DNA from: Marinobacter shengliensis
Lineage (GTDB): Bacteria > Pseudomonadota > Gammaproteobacteria > Pseudomonadales > Oleiphilaceae
DNA length: 64,000 bases
NCBI RefSeq assembly: GCF_003007715.1
Contig: NZ_PXNO01000027.1
Coordinates: forward strand, 868,001-932,000
Direction of reading: 5' to 3'
The notes beneath the pieces are model-generated. The model made no database searches, was not told where the DNA came from, and saw only the letters and a program-made list of their open reading frames with translations. This document shows, piece after piece, positions 42,301 to 51,633 of the stretch (its first letter is position 1; each line of letters opens with the position of its first letter). A program made the translations under genes and the position numbers.

Positions 42301-43905
42301 ATGCGACGCTGGAATGGATGGGGTGATGATCAGTTCAACCTGGAGCTGCCTACGCAGGGCCAGGCATTTCTTGAACAGCGAGTTGGTTCTGCCAATCCGT
42401 TACAGGATGCCACCCTGGAAAAGGTCTGCCTGAAGGTACCGGCCACACGCCTGCCTGCCGACGCCAAGGTTGATGATTTGATCGATACCAGCGCGGAGGT
42501 ACGAGTGCGCCACGCCCGGGGCCAAAGCCTGATGGACTGGCTCGCCCTTCGCAGTGGTGAGATCGGGACCTTTCCCGACGGGGTTGCATTTCCAGACTCC
42601 AATTCGGATGTTCGGGCCTTGCTGCGCTACGCCAACGACCACGACCTGCATCTGATTCCCTACGGTGGCGGCACCAGCGTGGCGGGGCACATCAACCCCA
42701 TCGACCAGGGCAAACCGGTTCTGACCGTCAGCCTGGCCAAAATGAACCGCCTTCTGGACCTGGACCGGGAAAGTCAGCTGGCCACGTTTGGCGCCGGCAC
42801 GCCGGGCCCCCTGGTCGAGGCGCAGTTACGTGCTCACGGCTATACCCTGGGCCACTTTCCCCAGTCCTTCGAGCTCTCCACCATTGGCGGCTGGGTGGCC
42901 TCCCGCTCCAGCGGACAACAGTCCCTTCGCTACGGCCGAATTGAGCAGTTGTTTGCCGGAGGCCGAATCGAAACCCTGCAGGGCACGCTGGACCTGCCCA
43001 CCCTGCCCGCTTCCAGCGCCGGGCCGGATATCCGGGAGATGATTCTGGGCTCCGAAGGTCGTCTGGGGCTGATCACTGAGGTTAAAGCCCGTGTCAGCCA
43101 CCTGGCGGACCAGGAAGCCTTTTACGTGGTTTTCTTCCCAGGCTGGGAACAGGCAAAAACGGCTTGCCGAAAACTGGTTCAGAACCGGATTCCCCTGTCC
43201 ATGTTGCGGTTAAGCAACGCCATAGAAACCGAAACCCAACTGGCTTTGGCCGGCCACCCCCAACTGATCGGCATGCTTGAGAAATTCCTGTCGTTCCGTG
43301 GGGTACGCGAAGGTAAGTGCATGATGACCTTCGGCATTACCGGCAGCAAAGCCCAGTGTCGTTCTACCCTGGCTCAAGCCAGGAAAGTGTGCAGTGCCCA
43401 TGGTGGTGTTTATACAGGCACCAAACTTGGCACCAAGTGGGCTGAAAAGCGCTTCACCATGCCCTACTTCCGGGAGGCGCTCTGGCAAATGGGCTATGCG
43501 GTAGACACCCTGGAAACGGCGACAGACTGGGATAACGTCGATAACCTGCTCAATCGCATTGAGAGCAACCTGCGGGAGGGTCTCAGTAAGGACGGAGAAA
43601 GAACCCACGTGTTCACCCACCTGTCCCATTTTTACGGACAGGGTTGTTCCATCTACACAACCTATGTGTTCCGCGTAGCCGATACCTATCCGGAAACCGT
43701 TGCCCGATGGCAGCACCTGAAAAACACCACCTCGGAACTGATCGTCCGCAACCGGGGAACCATCAGCCACCAGCACGGGGTTGGCAAGGACCATGCCCCC
43801 TTCCTGCCGGTGGAAAAAGGTGAACTGGGCATGCGTGCCATCCGTGCGCTGACCGATAGCTTTGACCCAGACGCCCGCCTCAATCCCAAAACCCTTCTGG
43901 ACTGA
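42301..43905 (+). CDS. FAD-binding oxidase of the alkyl-DHAP synthase (AGPS) / D-lactate dehydrogenase family
   Basis: 534 residues. A PCMH-type FAD domain (PYGGGTSVAGHINP, about 120-135, and FELSTIGGWVASRSSGQQSLRYG, about 185-210) and a FAD-oxidase C-terminal domain with NRGTISHQHGVGKDH. The overall layout and length fit bacterial AGPS-like proteins better than D-lactate dehydrogenases. In AGPS the late motif is His-His-His-Gly-Val-Gly; here the middle residue is Gln. AGPS exchanges the acyl group of acyl-DHAP for a fatty alcohol, making the ether bond. A TTG at 42292 opens the frame; ATG 42301 has GGGAG upstream. First gene of an operon with a GlpD-like oxidase and an FGGY kinase. Confidence 0.82.
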   Translation: MRRWNGWGDDQFNLELPTQGQAFLEQRVGSANPLQDATLEKVCLKVPATRLPADAKVDDLIDTSAEVRVRHARGQSLMDWLALRSGEIGTFPDGVAFPDSNSDVRALLRYANDHDLHLIPYGGGTSVAGHINPIDQGKPVLTVSLAKMNRLLDLDRESQLATFGAGTPGPLVEAQLRAHGYTLGHFPQSFELSTIGGWVASRSSGQQSLRYGRIEQLFAGGRIETLQGTLDLPTLPASSAGPDIREMILGSEGRLGLITEVKARVSHLADQEAFYVVFFPGWEQAKTACRKLVQNRIPLSMLRLSNAIETETQLALAGHPQLIGMLEKFLSFRGVREGKCMMTFGITGSKAQCRSTLAQARKVCSAHGGVYTGTKLGTKWAEKRFTMPYFREALWQMGYAVDTLETATDWDNVDNLLNRIESNLREGLSKDGERTHVFTHLSHFYGQGCSIYTTYVFRVADTYPETVARWQHLKNTTSELIVRNRGTISHQHGVGKDHAPFLPVEKGELGMRAIRALTDSFDPDARLNPKTLLD

Positions 43906-43912
43906 GGTCGGT

Positions 43913-45499
43913 ATGACACGACAGCAGATTCTCGCAGAACTGAAAAGCGGTGATGCCCGATTCGATGTGGTGATTGTCGGTGGCGGCATCACCGGCGCAG
44001 GTGCTGCCAGAGAAGCCGCCGGGAGCGGCCTGAGAACCCTTCTGGTGGAACAGAAAGACTTTGCCTGGGGCACATCCAGCCGATCGTCAAAGATGGTTCA
44101 TGGCGGATTACGCTACTTGGGCAGTGGCCATATTGGCCTGGCCCGGGATGCCGTCAGGGAGCGCCAGCGCATGATGGAGGAGGCCCCGGGGCTGGTTGAC
44201 CCACTCCGGTTTGTCATGCCCCATTTCCGGGGCCAGTTCCCCGGCCCCCGACTGTTCCAGGCTTTGTTATCGGTATACGATCGGCTTGCCGGTGTGAGCA
44301 GCCGGCAACGCCTGACCCCCTCACAAAGCCAGCAGTGGGCGCCCGGTCTGAGTCAGGCCGGCCTTCTGGGTGCCAGCCTGTTTACCGACGCCCTCACCGA
44401 CGACGCCCGGCTTGTGCAAAGGCTGATCGCAGAGGCGAGCCGGGACGGCGCCCTCTGCCTCAACTATGTATCCGCCAACCGGATCACCCGGGATGAGGCC
44501 GGTAGGGTTAATGGTGTTGTTCTGGTTCCGGAGGGAGAGCCACTGCAAGCTGGCATTTCCGTATCAGCCAACACGGTTATCAATGCCACCGGTGCCTGGG
44601 CAGACAAACTGCAACAGCAGGGCCCTTCAGAACAACCGCTGAGTATTCGCCCGCTCAGGGGCAGCCACCTTGTCGTGCCCTGGCAACGGCTACCGGTAAC
44701 CTGCGCTGTGTCTTTGTTCCATCCGGAGGACAAACGCCCGGTATTTGCCTTTCCGTGGGCCGGCACAACGGTACTGGGCACCACCGACCTGGACCATCCG
44801 GGAAGCCTGGACCAGGAGCCGGTTATTAACGAACGGGAGGTTCGCTACCTGTTGAAGGTGGCTGAACACCTGTTCCCCGGCGCCAGCCTGACCGCCCAGG
44901 ATGTGATCTCCACCTGGGCTGGTGTCAGGCCCGTGGTGACGGATGGTCAGGGCAAAGCCCCCTCCCGTGAGAACCGTGAGCACGCCCTGCGCCGGGACAA
45001 GGGCCTGATCAGCGTCGCCGGTGGCAAACTCACGACCTTCCGCCAGATTGCCCGGGAGGCTCTGGAAGCCGCGCTCGGGCCGGATGGCATACACAGGCTC
45101 CGGGCCGATGACCAGCCAGTGTTCACTCCACCGGCCGACCTTCCGCGACCCACTCAGGTTCGCCACCTGACCTGGCACCGTCTCAAGGGCTACTACGGAC
45201 CGGCCCTGGGCGAACTGTGTCGCGATGCGGATTTCACTGAAATCGCCGATTCCAACGTGCTCTGGGCTGAACTGGAGTGGGCCTGCCAATCTGAGCAGGT
45301 ACACCACCTGGATGACCTTTTACTTCGCCGAACCCGCCTGGGGCTTGTCTTCCCCGCCGGCGCCAGAGCCCTGCTGCCAGACATCCAGGAACGATGCCAA
45401 CGCCGGCTGGGCTGGACTAACGACCACTGGCAACGGGAAGTGGAGCGCTATCTGTCGCTGTATCAGCAGGCTTATGCCCTGCCATCCGAGGGCAGGTAA
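43913..45499 (+). CDS. Glycerol-3-phosphate dehydrogenase/oxidase-like flavoprotein (GlpD family)
   Basis: 528 residues. FAD motif VVIVGGGITGAGAAREAAGSG, then KDFAWGTSSRSSKMVHGGLRYL, the classic GlpD flavin/substrate segment. ISTWAGVRPVVTDG and the VAGGKLTTFRQIAREALE loop follow, with the helical DAO_C domain at the end. GlpD oxidises sn-glycerol 3-phosphate at C2 to DHAP and passes electrons to quinone. Lying between an AGPS-like and a kinase gene, this copy may act on a substituted glycerol phosphate. The frame from 43862 would overlap the upstream gene; ATG 43913 follows it by 7 bases with a GAGG SD. Confidence 0.88.
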   Translation: MTRQQILAELKSGDARFDVVIVGGGITGAGAAREAAGSGLRTLLVEQKDFAWGTSSRSSKMVHGGLRYLGSGHIGLARDAVRERQRMMEEAPGLVDPLRFVMPHFRGQFPGPRLFQALLSVYDRLAGVSSRQRLTPSQSQQWAPGLSQAGLLGASLFTDALTDDARLVQRLIAEASRDGALCLNYVSANRITRDEAGRVNGVVLVPEGEPLQAGISVSANTVINATGAWADKLQQQGPSEQPLSIRPLRGSHLVVPWQRLPVTCAVSLFHPEDKRPVFAFPWAGTTVLGTTDLDHPGSLDQEPVINEREVRYLLKVAEHLFPGASLTAQDVISTWAGVRPVVTDGQGKAPSRENREHALRRDKGLISVAGGKLTTFRQIAREALEAALGPDGIHRLRADDQPVFTPPADLPRPTQVRHLTWHRLKGYYGPALGELCRDADFTEIADSNVLWAELEWACQSEQVHHLDDLLLRRTRLGLVFPAGARALLPDIQERCQRRLGWTNDHWQREVERYLSLYQQAYALPSEGR

Positions 45500-45504
45500 A
45501 CAGT

Positions 45505-47064
45505 ATGGCCAACACACCGCTGATTCTGGCGATCGACAATGGCACTCAGAGCGTCCGGGCGCTGCTGTTTGACCAACAGGGCAATTTGCACGGCAAGGGC
45601 AAGCAGGAAATCGAACCCTACTTCTCAGAACACCCGGGCTGGGCCGAGCAGCATCCTGACTACTTCTGGCGCAATCTCGGGTTGGCCTGCCAGGCGCTCT
45701 GGCAAAGTACCGATGCGACACCGGACCAGGTCGCCGGCGTAACCGTGACGACCCAGAGGGGCACGGTAATCAACCTGGACAAACACGGGCAACCGTTGCG
45801 CCCGGCCATTATCTGGCTGGACCAACGCCATGCCCGGGTGGACGGCCCGTTAAAGGGCCCTTGGGGCCTTTTATTTAAACTGGCGAGGCTGGAAGACACC
45901 ATTGAGCGGTTCCGGGAGAAAACCCAGGCCAACTGGATTGCCCAGAACCAACCGGAACTCTGGGCACAAACCCACAAGTTTTTGTTGCTCTCCGGCTACC
46001 TGAATTACCGCCTGACTGGCGAGTACAAAGACTCCACCGGCAGCCAGGTGGGCTACCTGCCTTTTGACTACAAAAAACAGCAGTGGGCCGGTAACCGGGA
46101 TTTCAAATGGCAGGCCATGCCAATCACCCGTGACATGCTGCCGGACCTGGTACGACCGGGTGAAGTCATCGGCCAGTTGGTTCCGGAAGCAGCCAGTCAC
46201 CTTGGCCTGCCAGCAGGCCTGCCAGTTATTGCGGCGGCGTCAGACAAGGCCTGCGAAATACTCGGCTCCGGCGGGCTCAGCCCGGACATCGGCTGCATGA
46301 GCTACGGCACCACCGCGACGATCAACACCACTAATCATCGGTACGTTGAGCCCACCCGGTTCATGCCACCTTATCCGTCCGCCCTGCCCGGTCACTACTC
46401 GACGGAAGTGATGATCTACCGGGGCTTCTGGATGGTCAGCTGGTTCAAGAAAGAGTTTGGTTTGCGGGAGCAAAAGCTGGCCGAACAACGGGGGATTGAA
46501 CCGGAGGTCCTGTTCGATGAACTGGTCAATTCGGTACCGCCTGGCTCCATGGGCCTGATGCTGCAACCCTACTGGAGCCCGGGTGTGCGCCAGCCGGGCC
46601 CCGAAGCCAAGGGGTCGATCATCGGGTTCGGCGACGTCCACACTCGGGCACACCTGTATCGCGCCATTCTGGAAGGCCTTGCCTACGCACTCCGCGAAGG
46701 CAAGGAGCGGATCGAGAAACGCAGCGGTCAGAAAATTCGCCGGCTCAGGGTGGCCGGTGGCGGCTCACAAAGCGATGCTGCCATGCAGTTGACCGCCGAT
46801 ATTTTCGGACTGCCTGCCGAGCGACCGCACACCTATGAAACCTCCGGCCTGGGCGCGGCGATAGACGCCGCCGTGGGATTGGGGCTGCACCCGGATTTTG
46901 ACACCGCAGTGCGGGAAATGACTCGTGTCGGCCAGGTATTCGCCCCGTCTGAGCAAGCGACTGAACTCTACCAGCGCCTCTATTCCGAGGTGTATCTGGA
47001 CATGTACCCAAGGTTACAACCGTTGTATCGGAAAATCAGGAGTATCACCGGCTACCCCGAGTAA
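45505..47064 (+). CDS. FGGY-family carbohydrate/polyol kinase
   Basis: 519 residues, two actin-like domains. It begins LILAIDNGTQSVRALLFD (ATP phosphate loop 1), has WLDQRHA near 110, the catalytic-base region AAASDKACEILGSG near 245, SYGTTATINTT (phosphate 2), and the FGGY C-terminal signature ending RRLRVAGGGSQSDAAMQLTADIF. It is not a standard GlpK by its signatures, and the substrate is not readable. Five bases after the GlpD-like stop, so in one operon; a substituted glycerol is a sensible candidate substrate. Confidence 0.87.
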   Translation: MANTPLILAIDNGTQSVRALLFDQQGNLHGKGKQEIEPYFSEHPGWAEQHPDYFWRNLGLACQALWQSTDATPDQVAGVTVTTQRGTVINLDKHGQPLRPAIIWLDQRHARVDGPLKGPWGLLFKLARLEDTIERFREKTQANWIAQNQPELWAQTHKFLLLSGYLNYRLTGEYKDSTGSQVGYLPFDYKKQQWAGNRDFKWQAMPITRDMLPDLVRPGEVIGQLVPEAASHLGLPAGLPVIAAASDKACEILGSGGLSPDIGCMSYGTTATINTTNHRYVEPTRFMPPYPSALPGHYSTEVMIYRGFWMVSWFKKEFGLREQKLAEQRGIEPEVLFDELVNSVPPGSMGLMLQPYWSPGVRQPGPEAKGSIIGFGDVHTRAHLYRAILEGLAYALREGKERIEKRSGQKIRRLRVAGGGSQSDAAMQLTADIFGLPAERPHTYETSGLGAAIDAAVGLGLHPDFDTAVREMTRVGQVFAPSEQATELYQRLYSEVYLDMYPRLQPLYRKIRSITGYPE

Positions 47065-47089
47065 TGATTGACGAGCACAGAATGATGCA

Positions 47090-47120
47090 TTTTCGCCATT
47101 TAGGTATATAATGGTGAAAA
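47090..47120. promoter_or_regulatory. Toxin-antitoxin operator around the -10 box
   Basis: TTTTCGCCATT (47090-47100) faces AATGGTGAAAA (47110-47120), a 10/11 match across 9 bases. A consensus TATAAT (47107-47112) lies between and partly in the right arm. Binding by the antitoxin would block RNA polymerase, giving autoregulation. The start codon is 22 bases downstream of the repeat; no strong -35 was seen. Confidence 0.65.
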
Positions 47121-47141
47121 ATACACAAAGGAGCCCTAGCC

Positions 47142-47507
47142 ATGAACGAGCCGGCTACCCTGGCCCCTCAGACCAGCGACAAAGCCCTGCTGGCCAAGGC
47201 CTTGCTGAACTCCGCCAAGGCGTTTGGTATTTCCCAGGCCGAAGCCGCCGCCATTGTTGGCCGCAATCGCAGCGGTTTGACCCGCGATGGCATCGATCCA
47301 GACAGCAAGGCGGGAGAACTGGCGCTGCTGTTCGTTCGCCTGTATCGGAGCGTTTACGCCCTGACCGGTGGCGACAACCAGGCCATGGCCCACTGGCTCA
47401 ATACGCCAAATAATTACTTTCAGGACACCCCCAGGGATATGATTCAGTCAACGGAAGGGCTGGTCCGGGTGATTCATTATCTGGATGCCATGCGGGGAAG
47501 GATTTGA
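47142..47507 (+). CDS. Xre/MbcA/ParS-type antitoxin (DUF2384)
   Basis: 121 residues. The N-terminal helix-turn-helix-like part (AKAFGISQAEAAAIVGRNRSGL) is followed by the DUF2384 C-terminal domain (MAHWLNTPNNYFQDTPRDMIQSTEGLVRVIHYLDAM) that occupies the toxin's active site in this class. SD AAGGAG is well placed. Its stop overlaps the TTG start of the RES gene. The pair is a type II toxin-antitoxin system. Confidence 0.9.
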   Translation: MNEPATLAPQTSDKALLAKALLNSAKAFGISQAEAAAIVGRNRSGLTRDGIDPDSKAGELALLFVRLYRSVYALTGGDNQAMAHWLNTPNNYFQDTPRDMIQSTEGLVRVIHYLDAMRGRI

Positions 47508-48298
47508 ACTACAAGGAGCGTATTAAAAACACCCTGACGAACCTACAGGGGCAGGTCTTTCGGGTGGTTGAGAGTCAGGAAGACATCGCCACCACCCGAA
47601 TCGTTGACAACATGCAGGAACAGGCGCGCCTGGAGCAACTGCTGGATGCCAGCAAACCGACGATCCCCGAGCAGGCCAGTAAACTGCACTACCTGCTTGC
47701 GACGCCCTTTCGATACCCGCCACTCAAATACGGCTCTCGGTTCGGCCGTAGCTTCGAACCCAGCCTTTTCTACGGCGCCATGAGCATTCCGACAGCCCTG
47801 GCAGAGACCGCTTTCTATCGGTTTGTGTTCACCAGCCACGTGTCAAAACCCTTCAAACGGCCGCTGACCACGCTGCACACGGTCTTCACCGCCCGTTTTC
47901 GTTCAAGCCACGGAGTGCGGCTTCAGGCCCCTGAGTGGCAGGACCTTCAAGAAACCCTGACCGACCCGGTCAGCTACCGGGAATCCCAGGCGCTGGGTAG
48001 CGACCTGCGCCAATGCGGCGCGGAAGCGTTTCAGTTTCTCTCTGCCAGGGCTCTTCAAGCCGGCTTGTACCAGCTACCCTGGCAACCTGAGCGCGGAATG
48101 GACGGACTCAACGTGGCGCTGTTCAGCCCCCGGGCACTCCGGGACACGGCGCCGAAGTCGTACCACAAACTCATCGTCGCCACCTCAGACCAGCAAGTAT
48201 CCATGAGTCTGACGCTGGCTGATGGCCGTAAGCAGGTTCACAACTTTGGCCGGGAAGCCTTTCTGGTAGAGGGTGTTATTCCTCAACCGGCCCTGTAG
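47504..48298 (+). CDS. RES-domain toxin
   Basis: 264 residues. RES toxins degrade NAD+ (NAD phosphorylase) or transfer ADP-ribose. The domain region is visible from PFRYPPLKYGSRFG (conserved Arg) through ALAETAFYRFVF (conserved Glu) to the later GADLR/FQFLSARALQAG part, where the Ser is expected; I did not fix the exact serine. The start is a TTG overlapping the antitoxin stop (TTGA) with GGAAGGA just upstream; the next ATG would lose 36 residues. Convergent with the nodT gene, overlapping it by 23 bases. Confidence 0.87.
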   Translation: MNYKERIKNTLTNLQGQVFRVVESQEDIATTRIVDNMQEQARLEQLLDASKPTIPEQASKLHYLLATPFRYPPLKYGSRFGRSFEPSLFYGAMSIPTALAETAFYRFVFTSHVSKPFKRPLTTLHTVFTARFRSSHGVRLQAPEWQDLQETLTDPVSYRESQALGSDLRQCGAEAFQFLSARALQAGLYQLPWQPERGMDGLNVALFSPRALRDTAPKSYHKLIVATSDQQVSMSLTLADGRKQVHNFGREAFLVEGVIPQPAL

Positions 48299-49688
48299 CC
48301 ACCACCCCGTCATCGCGCTGCCAACCTCCGCCCAGAGCTTTGTAGAGGTCGACGGCGGCTATCAGTCGGTTCAGGCGCATCTGGCTGAGTTGCTGGCGAG
48401 CGTCGAACACATTGCGCTGGCTCTCCAGCAGGGTCAGCAGGTCATCTGCGCCCTCCCGATAACGGACTTCCGTAAGTCTGAGCGTTTCTTCAGCACGTAC
48501 CAGGATCTCTTGCAGGCGCTGCTCCTGAAGCTCAAACAGAGAATCCCGGTCCAGGGCATCGCCCACTTCCTGGAATGCCGTCAACAGACTGCCCCGATAG
48601 CCTTCGAGCAGGGCCACCCGCCGGGATTCCGAAATCGCCAGGGCGTTTCGCCTCTGGCCGCCATCAAACAACGACTGACTCAAACCCAACAGACCACTCA
48701 TGCTTCGAGTCGGATCAGCAAGGCTGAGAAAACTGTCGGTGGATAACCGAACCGCTGCACTCAGGGAAACCGACGGCAACAGGGCTGCCCTGGCCTGTTC
48801 AATATCGGCGCTGGCAGCCACCAATCTTGCCTCTTGGGCGGCCAGGTCGGGTCGACGTGTGACCAGACTGGCCGGCGCCAACGGACTAATCACCGGTATG
48901 CTTACCTCTGAGATATCGGCATCTGGCGTGTCGCCCTCAAACGGTAATTCTCCAGTCAGCACCCGTAATGCTGCCAGCCGTTGCCGGGCCTGGTATTCCA
49001 GTGGCGGCACCGCGTTACGCAGGCTCAATACCGAAGTTTGTTGGCGCGCCAGCTCAGCCCGACTGGCAGCACCATTGCGGAAGCGGACCTCCACCAATGC
49101 CAGAGTACGCTCGCCAATCGCCAGGTTATTCCGTGCCACCTCTACTCTCTGCTGTAACTCCAGCCATTCAAACCAGGTGCTGGCGACCGATGCAATCAGG
49201 GTGATACGAGCTGCGTCGTAGTCAAACCGGGTGGCCTGGAAAGATGCCAGAGCTGCGCCTTCGACGGCAGACAACCGCCCCCAAAGATCCAGCTCATAGT
49301 CCACGGATAAGCCGGCACTGGTTGAACCCCCGCTGTTGGTATCACCACCGGAGGCCCGGGAAGCCTGCCGCCCGGTACTGGCCATTGCCCCCACCGAGGG
49401 CAAGAGGCCAGCACCGGCGGACTGCAGCTGCAAATCGGCCTGAATGACGGACTGGGCAGTGGCCGCCAAGTCGGGGTTGGCCGCCAGGGCCTTGTCAATC
49501 AGCCGGTTCAAATAGTCATCATTGAAAGCCTGCCACCAGCTGGCATCGATGTCCTGCCCCTCATCGATTTGAGCGGACCATTGCTCCGGTGGAGTAACTG
49601 GCAAAGGCACCGGCTCCGGCGTGAACGTGGCGCACCCGCCAACCAGGAGAGCCGGCAGTAAAACCAATATTCGAGCGGTCATAGTCAT
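48276..49688 (-). CDS. Outer-membrane efflux lipoprotein, NodT/OprM family
   Basis: 470 residues. Lipoprotein signal ending LLVGGC, then PVPLPVTPPEQWS and two OEP repeats (SWWQAFNDDYLNRLIDKALAANPDL near the N-terminus, RRPDLAAQEARLVAASADIEQARAALLPSVSLSA in the second half). It forms the outer-membrane channel for the MacAB pump encoded just upstream. The frame opens at 49712 inside macB; the ATG at 49688, 5 bases past the macB stop, is likelier (another at 49682). Confidence 0.92.
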   Translation of the reverse strand: MTMTARILVLLPALLVGGCATFTPEPVPLPVTPPEQWSAQIDEGQDIDASWWQAFNDDYLNRLIDKALAANPDLAATAQSVIQADLQLQSAGAGLLPSVGAMASTGRQASRASGGDTNSGGSTSAGLSVDYELDLWGRLSAVEGAALASFQATRFDYDAARITLIASVASTWFEWLELQQRVEVARNNLAIGERTLALVEVRFRNGAASRAELARQQTSVLSLRNAVPPLEYQARQRLAALRVLTGELPFEGDTPDADISEVSIPVISPLAPASLVTRRPDLAAQEARLVAASADIEQARAALLPSVSLSAAVRLSTDSFLSLADPTRSMSGLLGLSQSLFDGGQRRNALAISESRRVALLEGYRGSLLTAFQEVGDALDRDSLFELQEQRLQEILVRAEETLRLTEVRYREGADDLLTLLESQRNVFDARQQLSQMRLNRLIAAVDLYKALGGGWQRDDGVVATGPVEE

Positions 49689-49692
49689 AGTC

Positions 49693-51633
49693 TTATTCCG
49701 ACGCCAGGGCATGGACCGGGTCCAGGTGAGCGGCTTTGCGGGCTGGCAGAAAACCGAAGATCAGCCCGGTGGCAAAGGCACAGGAGAACGCTAACACCAT
49801 CGGCAACGCGGTCATGTGGACCGGCGTGCCAAACGAGCCGATCAATTGGGTGGCGGTGATACCCAGCGCGACACCGATCAGCCCACCAATGGCCGAGACC
49901 AGCCAGGCCTCGGTAAGAAACTGTTGCAGAATGTTCCAGGCCCGCGCTCCGGTGGCCATGCGAATGCCGATTTCCCGCGTGCGTTCGGTCACGCTCACCA
50001 GCATGATGTTCATTACCCCGATGCCGCCGACCAGCAGCGAAATGGCCGCAATGGAGCCAAGCAGCCAGGTCAGGGTATTCTGGGTTTCAGAGATGGTGTC
50101 GATCAGCGACGCCATATTGCGGATGGTGAAATCCTCAATGCCACCATGCCTGGCCAGCAGAGTTTCGTGAATAATCGCCTCTATTTCGCTCATCCGGTCC
50201 AGATCAGCCACCGCCACGGTGATATTGCGCAGGTGGGTTTGGCCAAAAATACGCAAACTACCCGTTGTGTAAGGTACTAACACAACATCATCCTGATCCT
50301 GGCCCATGGGCGATGCGCCCTTCTCCCCCATCACGCCAATTACCTGGAACAGCACATTGTTCACCATCAGATGTTTGCCGAGCGGGCTTTCGCCGGGGAA
50401 CAGTGTGTCGGCCGTCGTTTTGCCCAACACGGCTACTGCCGCATAGTTGAGCTCATCCTGTTCCGAAAAGAAGGTGCCTTCAATCACCGGCCACTGCCTG
50501 GCCACCGGAAACTGGTATGAGGTGGCGTTAATTTCTGCACGGTGGTCAAGGTTAAAGTACCGAAGCGTTTGCGAACCGGTGAGTTCAGGTATCGCTGCAA
50601 GAACCCCTTCTACTTCATTGATTGCGCGATAATCTTCGGGAGTTAACGTGGTCACCGACCAGCGGCCTCCTCGCTGATCCGGGCCGCCGGGGCGAATCAG
50701 CAACAAGTCACTGCCCATGGTACTGATTCGATCAACCACGTCTTTCCTGGCCCCCTCCCCGATAGCCAGCATGGTAATCACAGACGCCACGCCAATCACG
50801 ATGCCCAGCAACGTCAGTGCGGTTCTGAACAGATTGCTGCGCAACGAACGCACAGCACTTTTCAGGGCCTCCTGCCAGTCACTCAGCACCACGCCATGGC
50901 GACTGGCCTCTATTGCCGATGATGAGTCTGTAGCGCTGTCATCCCGGCCGGTATCTCGAACCACTTCGCCATCGGCGATATGAATTTGCCGGCGGGCAAC
51001 ATCGGCCACATCCTGATCATGGGTGATCAGAATAACGGTATGCCCCTTGCCAGACAGCTCAGTCAGCAGCCGGATAACCTCTTTGCTGCTTTTGCTATCA
51101 AGGGCGCCGGTAGGCTCATCGGCGAAGATCACCTGGCCGCCATTCATTAATGCCCGGGCAATTGAGACGCGCTGCTGCTGACCACCAGACAACTGGCCGG
51201 GGCGATGGGTAAGCCGCTCTCCCAGCCCCAGTTCGGTTAACAGCTTCTCCGCCCGCTCCCGGCGCTGGACAGGCGCCCTGCCTGCATAGATGGCCGGAAT
51301 CTCAACATTCTCCCGAGCGGTCATCCCCGGCAGCAGGTTGTAGCTCTGGAAGACAAAGCCGAAAGCCTCCCGGCGCAATAACGCCAGGTCATCCCGACTG
51401 AGCGCGGAAACGTCACGGCCGTCATACCAGTATTCCCCCGAGGTTGGCTGGTCCAGGCAACCGAGGATATTCATCAAGGTGGATTTACCGGACCCGGAGG
51501 GGCCCATAATGGCAACGAACTCACCCGGATAAATTTTCAGGTCAATGCCCTTGAGTACCGGTACGGCCAACTCCCCTTCACCAAAGGACCGGGTAATACC
51601 CCGCAACTCGATCAGAGGCCGGCTTGCGGTCAT
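49693..51633 (-). CDS. macB: MacB-type ABC efflux ATPase/permease
   Basis: 646 residues, full MacB length. N-terminal ATPase: Walker [15 protein letters not shown], signature [15 protein letters not shown], Walker [14 protein letters not shown]. Then one membrane segment, a large periplasmic domain and three C-terminal membrane helices with the FtsX-like [28 protein letters not shown]. It drives tripartite export of macrolides, lipopeptides or siderophores; PvdT is a close architectural relative. Start overlaps the macA stop (ATGA). Confidence 0.94.
   Translation of the reverse strand: MTASRPLIELRGITRSFGEGELAVPVLKGIDLKIYPGEFVAIMGPSGSGKSTLMNILGCLDQPTSGEYWYDGRDVSALSRDDLALLRREAFGFVFQSYNLLPGMTARENVEIPAIYAGRAPVQRRERAEKLLTELGLGERLTHRPGQLSGGQQQRVSIARALMNGGQVIFADEPTGALDSKSSKEVIRLLTELSGKGHTVILITHDQDVADVARRQIHIADGEVVRDTGRDDSATDSSSAIEASRHGVVLSDWQEALKSAVRSLRSNLFRTALTLLGIVIGVASVITMLAIGEGARKDVVDRISTMGSDLLLIRPGGPDQRGGRWSVTTLTPEDYRAINEVEGVLAAIPELTGSQTLRYFNLDHRAEINATSYQFPVARQWPVIEGTFFSEQDELNYAAVAVLGKTTADTLFPGESPLGKHLMVNNVLFQVIGVMGEKGASPMGQDQDDVVLVPYTTGSLRIFGQTHLRNITVAVADLDRMSEIEAIIHETLLARHGGIEDFTIRNMASLIDTISETQNTLTWLLGSIAAISLLVGGIGVMNIMLVSVTERTREIGIRMATGARAWNILQQFLTEAWLVSAIGGLIGVALGITATQLIGSFGTPVHMTALPMVLAFSCAFATGLIFGFLPARKAAHLDPVHALASE

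Noticed and set aside
43210..44073. 287-residue open frame on the minus strand spanning two operon genes
   Set aside because: It covers the junction of the AGPS-like and GlpD-like genes on the other strand; both of those have intact motifs.
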